Both the position numbers and the translations under genes were made by a program. Shown piece after piece: positions 1 to 8,581 of a stretch of DNA of 45,274 nt (position 1 is its first letter; each line of letters begins with the position of its first letter). The notes under the pieces were generated by a model. It was given only the letters and a program-made list of their open reading frames with translations. It was not told the origin of the DNA and did no database searches. Source of the stretch: Phenylobacterium sp. (GTDB taxonomy: Bacteria > Pseudomonadota > Alphaproteobacteria > Caulobacterales > Caulobacteraceae). The DNA lies in assembly GCF_019636135.1 (NCBI RefSeq), contig NZ_JAHBYD010000035.1:1-45274 (forward strand), written 5' to 3'.

Positions 1-45
1 GCCTTGTCCCGGCCATGACGTTCAGGCGGAGGGATCGGGGCGGCC

Positions 46-447
46 TCAGCGTTCCGTCGCGCGGCGGCCGGCGGGGCGGATGTCGCCCTGTTGGATCTGA
101 CGCAGGCGGGCCACGTAGATCGGGCCGGCGGCCATCAGCACGCCCAGGACGTCGGCGCAGACGTTCTCGGGCGAGATGAGGTGGCCGGCGAAGCAGGGCG
201 CGAGTTCGGAGAGCAGCACCACCCAGGCCGCCACCAGCGGGATGTCGCCGCGGCGGACGTAGGGCATGAGCGCATAGGCCAGGTTCACGCCCGCCCAGAA
301 GATCAGGACGCGGGCGAGGAACGGCTCGGCGACGGGCGTGAGCGAGACCGCCAGGACGACGAGGCCCATGACGGCGGCCACCGGCACATAGAGCGGCCGG
401 GGGATCGCGGCGAGCGCCGGGAGCTTGATCTGATGCCCGATCATCAT
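46..447 (-). CDS. Small hydrophobic membrane protein, unknown function
   Basis: A 133-residue protein with about four hydrophobic stretches (near residues 18-37, 42-62, 70-85 and 98-113), so probably an integral inner-membrane protein. The C-terminus is basic (ends GRRATER) and probably cytoplasmic. Two ATG codons lie in tandem at the start (445-447 and 442-444); no strong ribosome site is visible. It is divergent from the acyl-CoA thioesterase gene across 156 bp. I do not recognise the family. Coding is supported by the regular spacing of hydrophobic segments and by GC-rich third positions; the opposite-strand ORF here is low-complexity His/Arg/Asp-rich and looks like a shadow. Confidence 0.7.
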   Translation of the reverse strand: MMIGHQIKLPALAAIPRPLYVPVAAVMGLVVLAVSLTPVAEPFLARVLIFWAGVNLAYALMPYVRRGDIPLVAAWVVLLSELAPCFAGHLISPENVCADVLGVLMAAGPIYVARLRQIQQGDIRPAGRRATER

Positions 448-603
448 CGGGCGCAGGATAGGCGGGAGCCCCTTCGCACAGGCTTAATTTTCAGGGTTGA
501 TCAAAGGTTCACCGGTTCGCGCTCCGCGCGCGGACCCTCGCGGCGCGCGGGGGCGGTGCGAAGGCCTTGCGCCGAGGCCCGCGACGGGCTTTGAGGGCGG
601 GCG

Positions 604-1422
604 ATGAGCAAGCTCTTCTTCGACCTCCAGGCGACCCACAATCCGCACCGCTGGTACCTGCCGATCACGCCCGAGATCTGCGTCGGGCCGCAGGGGAGCG
701 AGTTCATGTTCGGCGGCGTCGGCATGGCCTCGGCGGTGGCGGCGCTGGAGCGCACGACCGGGCGGCCGGTGATCTGCGCGACGGCGCAGTACCTGGGCTA
801 TGCGCGACCGGGCAGCGTGGTCGACATCGACGTCTGGACGCCGGTACAGGGCAAGTACAACACCCAGGCCCGATCGATCAGCCACGTCGACGACAAGGAG
901 ATCATCACCGTCAGCGCCGCGCTGGGGGCCCGCGAGAGCCCGTTCGACGACCAGTGGGTCGAGGCGCCCAAGGTCCCGCCGCCGCAGGACTGCCCGGCGC
1001 GCCAGCACTGGCGCGGCGCGGGGGAAGGCGTGCATTCGCGCATGGACGTGCGGTTCGCGAAGGGGAAGTCGGGTTTCGACCGGGACGGCGCCGCCGAGCC
1101 GGACGGGCGGACGATCCTGTGGGCGCGGCCCAAGGACGACCTGGCGATCGACGCCACCATCCTGGCGGTGATGGCCGACTTCGTGCCGCAGGGCGTGGGC
1201 AACGCGCTGGGCCGCAACGCGGGCGGCAACAGCCTGGACAACACCCTGCGCATCCGCCGGATCACGCCCACCGAGTGGGTGCTCTGCGACATCAGCATCT
1301 CGGGCGTGGCGGGCGGCTTCGCGCACGGGTCGATGTCGCTGTTCGCGCAGAGCGGGGAGCTGATGGCGACGGCCAGCCAGTCGCTGATCGTGCGCGTGCG
1401 GGAGACCGCCGAGGACCGCTGA
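604..1422 (+). CDS. Acyl-CoA thioesterase family protein (TesB-like double hotdog)
   Basis: A 272-residue soluble protein, about the length of a tandem hotdog thioesterase. Signs of the family are an N-terminal hotdog half with GGVGMASAVAALE and the substrate-side strand ATAQYLGYARPGSVVDIDV, then a second half with LAIDATILAVMADFVPQG and SLDNTLRIRR, followed by WVLCDISISGVAGGFAHGSM and the closing strand. The family hydrolyses acyl-CoA thioesters in the cytosol; chain length cannot be read from sequence. ATG at 604 is the first in-frame start. An acyl-CoA dehydrogenase and a CoA-transferase occur elsewhere in the window but are not linked in an operon. Confidence 0.82.
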   Translation: MSKLFFDLQATHNPHRWYLPITPEICVGPQGSEFMFGGVGMASAVAALERTTGRPVICATAQYLGYARPGSVVDIDVWTPVQGKYNTQARSISHVDDKEIITVSAALGARESPFDDQWVEAPKVPPPQDCPARQHWRGAGEGVHSRMDVRFAKGKSGFDRDGAAEPDGRTILWARPKDDLAIDATILAVMADFVPQGVGNALGRNAGGNSLDNTLRIRRITPTEWVLCDISISGVAGGFAHGSMSLFAQSGELMATASQSLIVRVRETAEDR

Positions 1423-1490
1423 CGCGCAATCGTGCGTCGCAACGCTCGCCTTGTGCCGCGCAGGGTGTAAGAAAACGGGCAAGATCATGC

Positions 1491-1507
1491 GCCGGCCTCG
1501 GGCCGGC
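1491..1507 (+). terminator. GC-rich hairpin after the thioesterase gene, possible terminator
   Basis: A perfect 7-bp stem, GCCGGCC, closes a 3-nt TCG loop about 70 bp after the thioesterase stop. No T-run follows, so it is not a classical intrinsic terminator; it may be a 3'-end stabiliser or chance in GC-rich DNA. Confidence 0.3.
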
Positions 1508-1579
1508 CCGTGGAGCGCGGCGAATGGTTCATGACGCCCCAGACGGTGAACGCCCTGTTCGCGCCGAGCGGGTGAAGAT

Positions 1580-2386
1580 CTGGTAGCGGTCCCGATCGAA
1601 GACCCTGCGGACCCCCGGCTCGAGCCGTACCGGGCGGTCCGCGAACGCGACCTCGCCGGCCGCGACGGGCTCTACGTCGCCGAGGGGCGGGTGGTGCTGG
1701 AGAAGGCGGTCGCGGCCGATCCCGCGGCCGTGGTCTCGGTGCTGGTCGCCGCGCACAGGCTGGAGGGCCTGGGCGAGGTGCTGGCCGGCCTGCCGGCGGC
1801 GACGCCGGTCTATGCGGCGGGGCAGGCGGCGATGGACGCGGTCGTGGGCTTCCCGATCCACCGGGGCATCCTGGCGCTGGTGAAGCGGCCCCGGCGGGAT
1901 GCGGCGGCGCTGGTCGCGGGCCTGCCGGCGAAGGCGCTGGTGGTCGGGCTGGTCGGCATCGCCAACCACGACAACATGGGCGGCGTCTTCCGGAACGCTG
2001 CGGCCTTCGGGGCCGACGCGGTGCTGCTGGACGACACCTGCTGCGACCCGCTCTACCGCAAGGCCATCCGGGTCAGCGTGGGGGCCGCGCTGACCGTGCC
2101 GTTCGCCCGCGCCGGGGACGCCGCGGCGATGGGCGACCTGCTGGCCCGCGCGGGCTTCGACCTCGTGGCGCTGTCGCCGCGCGGCGAGGCCGAACTGGAG
2201 GACCATGCGCCAGGGCTGAGGACGGCGATCCTGTTCGGCGCCGAGGGGCCGGGGCTGCCGGACGCCGTGATGGCGCGTGCGCGCACCGTGCGGATCGCCA
2301 TGGCCGGCGGCTTCGATTCCCTCAACGTGGCGACCACGAGCGGAATCGTCCTGCACAATCTGAGCGCGAAACGTCGCCGGCTTTAG
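1580..2386 (+). CDS. SpoU/TrmH-family RNA 2'-O-ribose methyltransferase, anomalous 5' end
   Basis: The protein has the SPOUT (SpoU) motifs in order: GIANHDNMGGVFRNAAAFGA, then ILFGAEGPGLP, then GGFDSLNVATTSGIVLHNL. These form the SAM-binding knot of RNA 2'-O-ribose methyltransferases; the target (tRNA or rRNA) is unclear. The first canonical start in frame is GTG 1691, but family-like coding (PIEDPADPRLEPYRAVRERD, the usual N-terminal substrate-binding part) continues upstream to about 1586 with no ATG, GTG or TTG; the frame is open back to a stop at 1547. Either CTG 1580 is used, or one base is missing in the GG at 1582-1583, which would join the frame to GTG 1572 or ATG 1524. The start given is therefore approximate. 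A second SpoU enzyme, rlmB, is at the far end of the window. Confidence 0.82.
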   Translation: MVAVPIEDPADPRLEPYRAVRERDLAGRDGLYVAEGRVVLEKAVAADPAAVVSVLVAAHRLEGLGEVLAGLPAATPVYAAGQAAMDAVVGFPIHRGILALVKRPRRDAAALVAGLPAKALVVGLVGIANHDNMGGVFRNAAAFGADAVLLDDTCCDPLYRKAIRVSVGAALTVPFARAGDAAAMGDLLARAGFDLVALSPRGEAELEDHAPGLRTAILFGAEGPGLPDAVMARARTVRIAMAGGFDSLNVATTSGIVLHNLSAKRRRL

Positions 2387-2445
2387 CCCGCGCTTAACGC
2401 GTTCGGGCCGACAACGTTCGGCAACGCACGTTCCGGGGGGAGTGT

Positions 2446-4845
2446 ATGCCGCGCGAGCGCTCGCGAGAGCCGATGGTCATGCCGCCGGGGCTGGAGGAGT
2501 CCCAGGCGGTGTTCGACCGCGCGACACGCCTGGCCCGCGCCCTGTTCGGGTCCGTCGAGGCCCAGATCACGCTCAAGATCGGCGACGGCTACTGGCGCAG
2601 CCGCACGGGCGAGACCGTGCGCGCCGCGCGCGGCGTCGAGGAGGTGATGGGCCGCGGCGAGATGGTCTGGATCGAGGACACCACGCAGGACGCCCGCGTC
2701 CGCGACGAGGCCGTGGTCACCGGGCCGCCCTACCTGCGCTTCTTCGCCGGCGCGCCGATCCGGCTGGAGGACGGCTCGACGCCGGGCGCGCTCTCGGTGG
2801 TGGGGCTGGAGCCGCGCGCCTACGACCGCGCCCTGGGGCGGCGGCTGGAGGACCTGGCCGACGTCGTCGCCGACGAGTGGGTGCGCGTGAACGCCACCCG
2901 CGCGCAGGCGGGCGCCGAGCGGACCATGTCGGCGATCGTCAACGCGATGCCGGTCTCGATGGTGCTGACCGACCGCGAGATGCGGCTGCTGTACGCCAGC
3001 CCGCCCTGGATCAAGGCGCGCGGCCTGGAGGGCCGGCCGGTGGTCGGGCGCACGCTCTACGACCTGCGCCCCGACATGTTCGAGCAGTGGCGCGAGGGCC
3101 TGGACTTCTGCCTCCTGGGCCACGCGCGGGCGATCGAGCGCCTGCAGATCCCGACGCCCGACGGCGGGACCGCCTGGGTGCGGGTGCAGCTCGCGCCCTG
3201 GTACGGCCACGACGGCGAGGTGGGCGGCCTGATCATCAGCTCCTACGAGATCACCCACATGGTCGAGGCGCTGGAGCGCACCGCGCGGTCGGAGGAGCGG
3301 CTGAAGCTGGCGGTCGAACTGGCCGAGTTGCACGTCTACGAGATGGACTACGTCCGCGGCGAACTGCTGAAGGTGGGCGCGGAGGACTCGTTCTACGAGG
3401 AGCCCAGCACCTACAAGGGCCTGCTGGAGAACATCTGGCGCGGGATCGACGCGCGCGACGTTGCCGACGTGCAGGCGGCCTGGGAGCGCCACGAGCGCGA
3501 GGGCGCGCCGTTCCAGCCCGAGCATCGGGTCACCCGGACCGACGGCCGCGAGGTCTGGGCGGCCGGGCGGGCGAAGCTGTTCGTCGACGAGGCCGGGCGG
3601 CCCCTGCGCCTGGTGGGGGCGCTGCGCAACATCACCGCCAAGAAGGCGGCCGAGCAGGCGCTGGTGCAGGCCAAGGAGGACGCCGAGGGCGCGAACCGGG
3701 CCAAGAGCGCCTTCCTCGCCACCATGAGCCACGAGATCCGCACGCCGCTGAACGGGGTGCTGGGCATGGCCCAGGCGCTGGCGGCGGACGCCGATCTGTC
3801 GAAGCGCCAGCGCGACAGGATCGAGGTCATCCGCCAGTCGGGCGAGAGCCTGCTCGCGATCCTGAACGACGTGCTGGACCTGTCGAAGATCGAGGCGGGC
3901 AAGCTGGCGCTGGAGACCGCGCAGTTCGACGTGCGCGAGGTCGCCCAGACGGTGCAGGCCACGTTCCAGGCCATCGCCGACATGAAGGGCCTCGACTTCG
4001 AGCTCAGCGTCGATCGCGTGGCCCGGGGCGTCTACGAGGGCGATCAGGTCAGGGTGCGCCAGATCCTCTGGAACCTGGTCTCCAACGCGCTGAAATTCAC
4101 CGACAAGGGCGGCGTGAAGGTGCGCATCGGCCACGAGAAGGGCGCGCTGTCGCTCACCGTGTTCGACAGCGGCATCGGCATGACCGCGTCCGAACTCTCC
4201 GGCCTCTTCCGCAAGTTCGCGCAGGCCGACGCCTCGACCACGCGCAAGTTCGGCGGCACGGGCCTGGGCCTCGCCATCTGCCGCGAGCTGGCCGAGCTGA
4301 TGGGCGGCGGCATCACCGCCACCAGCGCGCCCGGCATGGGGTCGACCTTCACCGCGCTGCTGCCGCTGAAGAAGGTGGCCAGGGCGCTGCCGAAGCCGAA
4401 GCCGGCGAAGAAGCCCAAGGCGGCGCCGGTCGCCGAGGCGCGGCCGGTCCGCGTGCTGGCCGCCGAGGACAACGCCATGAACCAGCTCGTCCTCAAGACC
4501 CTGCTGGAACAGGTGGGGATCGAGCCCGTGATGGTCGCCGACGGCCGCGCGGCGGTCGAGGCCTGGGAGCGCGAGCCCTGGGACGTGATCCTCATGGATG
4601 TGCAGATGCCGGTGATGGACGGCCCGACCGCCACCGCCGTGATCCGCACCCGCGAGCGCCATGAGGCCCGCGCGCGAACGCCGATCGTGGCCCTGACCGC
4701 CAACGCCATGAGCCACCAGATCGCCGAATACCTGCAGTCCGGCATGGACGCCTTCGTCGCCAAGCCCATCGAGGCCGGACGCCTCTACGAAGCGCTCCAG
4801 GCGGCCGTGGACGGCGGGGACGCTGCGCGGAGCGCGGTGGCGTAG
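2446..4845 (+). CDS. Cytosolic hybrid sensor histidine kinase (GAF-PAS-PAS-HisKA-HATPase-REC)
   Basis: A 799-residue protein without membrane segments. In order it appears to have a GAF-like domain (about 15-150), two PAS-type domains (about 160-285 and 290-400), a short coiled coil, a HisKA domain with H-box MSHEIRTPLNGVLG (His429), a HATPase with N-box NLVSNALKF, DSGIGM, FRKFAQAD and GGTGLGLA, a Lys/Pro/Ala linker, and a receiver with LMDVQMPVMDG (phospho-acceptor Asp718) and the VAKPI lysine. All catalytic residues look intact. GGGGGAG just upstream of ATG 2446 serves as ribosome site. The signal is unknown. An output partner would need an Hpt protein; one lies at 20.9 kb, but no link can be shown. 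Confidence 0.93.
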   Translation: MPRERSREPMVMPPGLEESQAVFDRATRLARALFGSVEAQITLKIGDGYWRSRTGETVRAARGVEEVMGRGEMVWIEDTTQDARVRDEAVVTGPPYLRFFAGAPIRLEDGSTPGALSVVGLEPRAYDRALGRRLEDLADVVADEWVRVNATRAQAGAERTMSAIVNAMPVSMVLTDREMRLLYASPPWIKARGLEGRPVVGRTLYDLRPDMFEQWREGLDFCLLGHARAIERLQIPTPDGGTAWVRVQLAPWYGHDGEVGGLIISSYEITHMVEALERTARSEERLKLAVELAELHVYEMDYVRGELLKVGAEDSFYEEPSTYKGLLENIWRGIDARDVADVQAAWERHEREGAPFQPEHRVTRTDGREVWAAGRAKLFVDEAGRPLRLVGALRNITAKKAAEQALVQAKEDAEGANRAKSAFLATMSHEIRTPLNGVLGMAQALAADADLSKRQRDRIEVIRQSGESLLAILNDVLDLSKIEAGKLALETAQFDVREVAQTVQATFQAIADMKGLDFELSVDRVARGVYEGDQVRVRQILWNLVSNALKFTDKGGVKVRIGHEKGALSLTVFDSGIGMTASELSGLFRKFAQADASTTRKFGGTGLGLAICRELAELMGGGITATSAPGMGSTFTALLPLKKVARALPKPKPAKKPKAAPVAEARPVRVLAAEDNAMNQLVLKTLLEQVGIEPVMVADGRAAVEAWEREPWDVILMDVQMPVMDGPTATAVIRTRERHEARARTPIVALTANAMSHQIAEYLQSGMDAFVAKPIEAGRLYEALQAAVDGGDAARSAVA

Positions 4846-4924
4846 GGGGTTGGCTCGCAGCGTGCCGGACGAGGGGTCGTGCCAGCCTTCCGGCGTCGAT
4901 GGCGGGTCAGCGTCGTTTTGATTC

Positions 4925-5023
4925 AACCACGAACACGCACGAAGGCGCACGAACGCGTCGGGGATGATCTCGGCGCTGTGATCGCCCGTGGCCCGTTCGT
5001 GTATTTCGTGTGGGTTCGTGGTT
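4925..5023. repeat. Palindromic repeat with CACGAA-rich arms
   Basis: The left arm (4925-4954) starts AACCACGAACACGCACGAA and the right arm (4994-5023) is its imperfect reverse complement ending TTCGTGGTT, around a 39-nt middle. Each arm is itself a short-period repeat of ACGAA units. It lies in the 436-bp gene-free stretch 4846-5281 between the kinase and the LigB-type gene, next to a second palindrome of a related design. Confidence 0.75.
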
Positions 5024-5030
5024 CCGAATG

Positions 5031-5141
5031 ACGGCGCCTGCGGCGCGCAGGAAGGTCGCGGAGATCGCAGAGGGCCGTGCCTTCCGCGCCCTCTGCGAAA
5101 TCCTCTGCGTCCTCCGCGGTTCGATAGGGCGCCTGCGGCGC
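5031..5141. repeat. Palindromic repeat with CGCRGAGG-rich arms flanked by direct repeats
   Basis: The arms are built from CGCGGAGATCGCAGAGGGC on one side and CCTCTGCGTCCTCCGCGG on the other. The element is bracketed by exact 14-bp direct repeats GGCGCCTGCGGCGC at 5033-5046 and 5128-5141. The rest of the gene-free stretch (to 5281) holds a C/T-rich half of the CCCTCTCCC-type repeat also seen at 12.7 kb. Related arms starting TCGAACCGC recur at 32.8 and 36.1 kb. Confidence 0.75.
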
Positions 5142-5281
5142 ACACGCCCCTCGTAAGTCTGAGGGTGGATCATGGCTGGGCCGCCGTGCAGGCGGCAAGG
5201 CCTGCGTCGCCCCTCTCCCTGCCCTCTCCCCTCTCGCTTCGCGTGGGGGAGAGGAGATGGACAACGTCCGCTGGCGGCGCG

Positions 5282-6073
5282 TCAGCCGAATTCGACGGCG
5301 GAGAGGACCACGTCCATGACCGTGTCGCGGAACGCGACGCGGCCTGGGTCGCCCTGGGCGGCGCCGGCGGCCACCATGAGCGGCAGCAGGTGTTCCTCGC
5401 GCGGGTGGGCCTCGCGGGCGTGCGGGGCCTCGTCCCAGCGGGCGAGGGCGGCGTCGCGGGCGGCGGGGTCGGCGACCGCGGTCTCCAGCCAGGCGTCGAA
5501 CGCCGCGGAGCGCGCGGTGAAGGCTGGCGTGAAGCCGCGCATGTTGTGCCAGCTCATGCCCGAGCCGACGATCAGCACGCCCTCGTCGCGCAGGGGCGCG
5601 AGGGCGCGGCCGGCGGCGAGGTGGGCGGCCGCGTCGAGGTCGGCCTTCAGCGAGAGCTGCACGACCGGGATGTCCGCGTCGGGCGTCACCAGCTTCAGCG
5701 GCACGAAGACGCCGTGGTCCCAGCCGTGGCCGGCGTCCTCGGCCGAGGCGATCCCGGCGGCGTCGAGCAGGCGTCGGACGCGCCGCGCGAGGCCGGGGGA
5801 CCCGGGCGCCTCGAAGGTGAGCCGGTAGGTGTGCTCGGGGAAGCCGGAGTAGTCGTAGACCAGTTGCGGCCACTGGCCCGAGCCCACCGTGAACTCAGGC
5901 GCTTCCCAGTGGCCGGAGATGACGAGGATCGCCTTCGGCCGCTCGGGCAGGCGGGCGACCAGGCCGCGCAGGTAGGCGGCGGTGCGGTCCCAGGCGTCGG
6001 CCGGACCCCTCTGCCACTCCATGAAGAAGCAGGGGCCCGCGCCGTGGGGGAGGAAGACGGTGGGCAGGGTCAT
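5282..6073 (-). CDS. LigB-type class III extradiol ring-cleavage dioxygenase (YgiD/DODA-like)
   Basis: A 263-residue cytosolic protein of typical length for the single-subunit LigB/YgiD family. It begins TVFLPHGAG (His10, likely metal ligand), has VISGHWE (His55), WDHGVFVPLKL, the SGMSWHNMRGF segment and REEHLLPLMVA near the C-terminus, all hallmark positions of these non-haem metal enzymes. Members open catechol rings, for example of L-DOPA; the natural substrate here cannot be told. ATG 6073 follows the divergent-free gap of 34 bp after the FMN reductase gene on the same strand, so the two could be co-transcribed with the reductase first. Confidence 0.85.
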   Translation of the reverse strand: MTLPTVFLPHGAGPCFFMEWQRGPADAWDRTAAYLRGLVARLPERPKAILVISGHWEAPEFTVGSGQWPQLVYDYSGFPEHTYRLTFEAPGSPGLARRVRRLLDAAGIASAEDAGHGWDHGVFVPLKLVTPDADIPVVQLSLKADLDAAAHLAAGRALAPLRDEGVLIVGSGMSWHNMRGFTPAFTARSAAFDAWLETAVADPAARDAALARWDEAPHAREAHPREEHLLPLMVAAGAAQGDPGRVAFRDTVMDVVLSAVEFG

Positions 6074-6107
6074 GGGCCTGGCCTGGGACCTTTCGCGGGA
6101 CGGGATG

Positions 6108-6683
6108 TCAGGCGGCCTTCGCGGCGGGCTGGGCCGGGGCGATGGTTTCGATCCAGGCCGCGAAGGCCTGGCCGTAGGCGCGGAGGAACTCGGTCGTGGC
6201 CTCGTTCACCAGCTCGCCGCGGTCGTCGAAGAGCGAGAACGAATTGCCGATGTAGGCCTCCTGGCTGAGCAGCGGCACGTTCAGGAACACCAGCGACTGG
6301 CGCAGGTGGTGGTTCGAGCCGAAGCCGCCGATGGCGCCGGGCGACTGGCTGATGACCGCGCCGGGCTTGCCGTTCCAGACGCTCGCGCCGTAGGGACGCG
6401 AGCCCACGTCGATGGCGTTCTTCAGCGCGCCGGGGACCGAGCGGTTGAACTCGGGCGTGACGAACAGGACCGCGTCGGCCGCCGCGATCTGCTCGCGGAA
6501 GCGGACCCACTGGGCCGGCGGATCGGATTCGAGGTCCTGGTCGAAGTGCGGCAGGTCGCCGATCTCGACGATCTCGAACCTGAGGTCGGGCGTCAGCGCG
6601 GCGAAGGCCTTGGCGAGCTTCCTCGACACGCTGTCCTTGCGGAGCGAGCCGACCACGACGGCGACGGTGCGGGCTTGGGTCAT
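6108..6683 (-). CDS. NADPH-dependent FMN reductase family protein
   Basis: A 191-residue flavodoxin-fold protein. It opens VAVVVGSLRKDSVSRKLAKAF, the FMN phosphate loop of the family, and carries TPEFNRSVPGALKNAIDVGS, the second flavin-contacting segment, then GGFGSNHHLRQSL. Such enzymes reduce FMN, quinones or azo compounds with NAD(P)H in the cytosol. ATG 6683 is chosen because GGGGAC precedes it and the homology begins there, although the frame is open further upstream. It is divergent from a LysR regulator, the usual layout of a regulator and its target. Confidence 0.88.
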   Translation of the reverse strand: MTQARTVAVVVGSLRKDSVSRKLAKAFAALTPDLRFEIVEIGDLPHFDQDLESDPPAQWVRFREQIAAADAVLFVTPEFNRSVPGALKNAIDVGSRPYGASVWNGKPGAVISQSPGAIGGFGSNHHLRQSLVFLNVPLLSQEAYIGNSFSLFDDRGELVNEATTEFLRAYGQAFAAWIETIAPAQPAAKAA

Positions 6684-6752
6684 GGGATGGGTCCCCTGCG
6701 AGAGATTGGGCGCCGATCGCTCGGCCTGGCGGGAAGATGGCCGCGCGCCAGG

Positions 6753-6783
6753 CTGTTGATAATCACCGCTGTCGGGACAACAG
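6753..6783. promoter_or_regulatory. Putative LysR operator between the FMN reductase and LysR genes
   Basis: The 124-bp divergent gap holds an inverted repeat CTGTTG (6753-6758) and CAACAG (6778-6783), with a T-N11-A style core between. LysR regulators typically bind such sites near their own start and control the divergent gene. The assignment is inferred from position and symmetry. Confidence 0.45.
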
Positions 6784-6807
6784 TGTCGCCGAACAGGAAA
6801 CAATCGC

Positions 6808-7734
6808 ATGGACCGCCTGGACGAGATCCGCGCCTTCGCCGCGGTGGCCGAAGCGCGCAGCTTCACGCAAGGCGCGCGCAAGCTGGACGTGTCGGGGGCG
6901 CAGGTCTCGAAGCTGGTCGCGCGGCTGGAGAACCGGCTGGGCCAGCGGCTGCTGAACCGCACCACGCGCGACGTGTCGCTCACCGACACCGGCCAGGCCT
7001 ACCTGGAGCGGGCGCGGGACCTGCTGGAGCGGTTCGACGCCCTGGAGACGTCGGTGAAGGACCAGACGGGCCCGAGCGGCAACCTGAAGGTCTCGGCGCC
7101 GGTGTCGTTCGGCAAGAACCAGCTCACGCCGGCGCTCCTGGACTTCGCCTCGCAGTGCCTGGCGGTGTCGCTGGACGTCAGCTTCTCGGACCGGATGGTG
7201 AACCTGGTCGAGGAGGGCTTCGACGTGGCCGTGCGGATCGGCCAGCTCTCGGACTCGTCGCTGGTGGCCAGGCGGCTGGCGGCGGTGCGGATGGTGACCT
7301 GCGCGGCGCCGGCCTACCTCGCCGGGGCGGGCATGCCGGTGACGCTTGAGGACCTGGCGGGGCACGAGGCGATCCTGGACACCAACATGCGCGAGGCCAC
7401 GCTGTGGCGGTTCGGGGCGCAGAGCGACGTCCGGGAGGTGCGGGTGCATGGGCGGCTGCGGTTCAACGGCGCCGAGCCCTGCGTGGCGGCGGCGGTGGCC
7501 GGGTTCGGCGTCGTGCGGACACCGGCGTTCGCGGCGGCCGAGGCCCTGCGGGACGGGCGGCTGACGCCCATCCTCTGCAACTTCGAACCCGAGCTGATCC
7601 ACGTCTACGCCGTCTATCCGCACGCGCGGCACCTGGCGGCGAAGGTGCGCGCCTTCGTCGACTTCCTGGCGGCCCGCTATGCCGGCGAGCCCGAGTGGCA
7701 CCAGGGCTGGGGGCGCGAGCACCCCCGGCCGTGA
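6808..7734 (+). CDS. LysR-family transcriptional regulator
   Basis: A 308-residue regulator of standard LysR length. The N-terminal winged helix-turn-helix reads IRAFAAVAEARSFTQGARKL then SGAQVSKLVARLENRLGQRL and LLNRTTRDVSLTDTG, which is near-consensus. The effector domain follows (DVAVRIGQLSDSSLVARRL) and the C-terminus has the AVYPHARHLAAKVRAFVDFL signature of the CrgA-like/PBP2 subgroup. It is divergent from the FMN reductase gene and probably regulates that gene and itself; the co-inducer is unknown. Confidence 0.93.
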   Translation: MDRLDEIRAFAAVAEARSFTQGARKLDVSGAQVSKLVARLENRLGQRLLNRTTRDVSLTDTGQAYLERARDLLERFDALETSVKDQTGPSGNLKVSAPVSFGKNQLTPALLDFASQCLAVSLDVSFSDRMVNLVEEGFDVAVRIGQLSDSSLVARRLAAVRMVTCAAPAYLAGAGMPVTLEDLAGHEAILDTNMREATLWRFGAQSDVREVRVHGRLRFNGAEPCVAAAVAGFGVVRTPAFAAAEALRDGRLTPILCNFEPELIHVYAVYPHARHLAAKVRAFVDFLAARYAGEPEWHQGWGREHPRP

Positions 7735-7738
7735 GCGC

Positions 7739-8581
7739 CTAGGCGAACGCCAGCCAGCGGCCGGCGGCGGCGGTCATGATCCAGACGAGGATGGCGGCGA
7801 AGGCCATGCCCTTCACGAACGGCCCGCTCTCCGGGCTGCGGCCCGAGGCGACCGACTGGATGACGGCGGTGAGCAGGATGACCCCCGCGAACGCCCAGGC
7901 GAAGCCCTTGTTGACCGGGTCGAGGTGGGCGAAGTCGTCGGCCTTGTAGACGAGGTGGGTGAGCACCTGCTGGGCCGCGACCATCGCCAGCATGACGCCG
8001 AGGTAGACGATCCGCGTCAGGCCGCGGGCGGCGAAGAGCACGATGAGGCCGCCCGCCATGATCACGTGCCAGAGGCCCGGGTTGGCGAGCTTCGCCTGCA
8101 GGAAGACCCAGACGGCGAACATGAAGACCGCCAAGCCGATGACGCCCATGATCCGCGAGACAGGACCCAGACGGCCGTCGTTCTTCGACGCCGGCAGCGT
8201 GATCGCGAACGTCATGATGATCCCGGCCAGCAGGCCGATCATCTTCGCGGTGAAGGCTTCCGAGGTGTAGAGCCGTTCTCCGTTCGCCGCGCCCATCAGG
8301 AGGCCGGTGATCAGGATCACGACAAGGCCCGCCCAGGTCCATCCGGCGAGGTTTCGATGCAGCACGCGCGGCGGCTCGTCGGTGAGGCCGACGCCGATCA
8401 GGCGCAGGTTCATGAGCACCGAGGTCCCCCCCAGCACGGCGAGCGCGAGCAGGTGGCCCACCTCGATCTGGGCGAAGGCGTAGACCGAATCCTTGATCGG
8501 CTTGCCCGGCAAGGTGTCGTCGAGGTTGGCCACCCAGCCCGCGAGCTGGGGGAACAGGTCCTGAGGCGCGAAGACGGTCAT
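7739..8581 (-). CDS. Multi-pass membrane protein, DUF6644-like, distal gene of a coupled pair
   Basis: A 280-residue integral membrane protein with about seven or eight hydrophobic segments. Its N-terminal half aligns by eye with the protein encoded just upstream: IEVGHLLALAVLGGTSVLMN here against LEGTHVMTLILFAGTIFVVD there, each followed by LRLIGV or LRLLGV. Start ATG (8579-8581) overlaps the TGA of the upstream gene by 4 bp, so translation is probably coupled. The conserved Glu and His in the first membrane helix could ligate haem or metal, but this is speculation. The family name is from memory of the DUF6644 pattern; function unknown. Confidence 0.8.
   Translation of the reverse strand: MTVFAPQDLFPQLAGWVANLDDTLPGKPIKDSVYAFAQIEVGHLLALAVLGGTSVLMNLRLIGVGLTDEPPRVLHRNLAGWTWAGLVVILITGLLMGAANGERLYTSEAFTAKMIGLLAGIIMTFAITLPASKNDGRLGPVSRIMGVIGLAVFMFAVWVFLQAKLANPGLWHVIMAGGLIVLFAARGLTRIVYLGVMLAMVAAQQVLTHLVYKADDFAHLDPVNKGFAWAFAGVILLTAVIQSVASGRSPESGPFVKGMAFAAILVWIMTAAAGRWLAFA

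Noticed and set aside
2407..2422. GCCGA-N6-TCGGC inverted repeat upstream of the hybrid kinase
   Set aside because: Short arms in GC-rich sequence; likely chance.
4925..5141. Possible CRISPR array from the repeated short units
   Set aside because: Units are about 8-10 bp, degenerate and arranged as inverted arms, with no spacers of constant length and no cas genes.
2383..5145. Long minus-strand open frame (920 codons) opposite the hybrid kinase
   Set aside because: The translation is low-complexity (Arg/His/Gly/Asp-rich) without domains, while the plus strand encodes an intact kinase. It is a codon-bias shadow.
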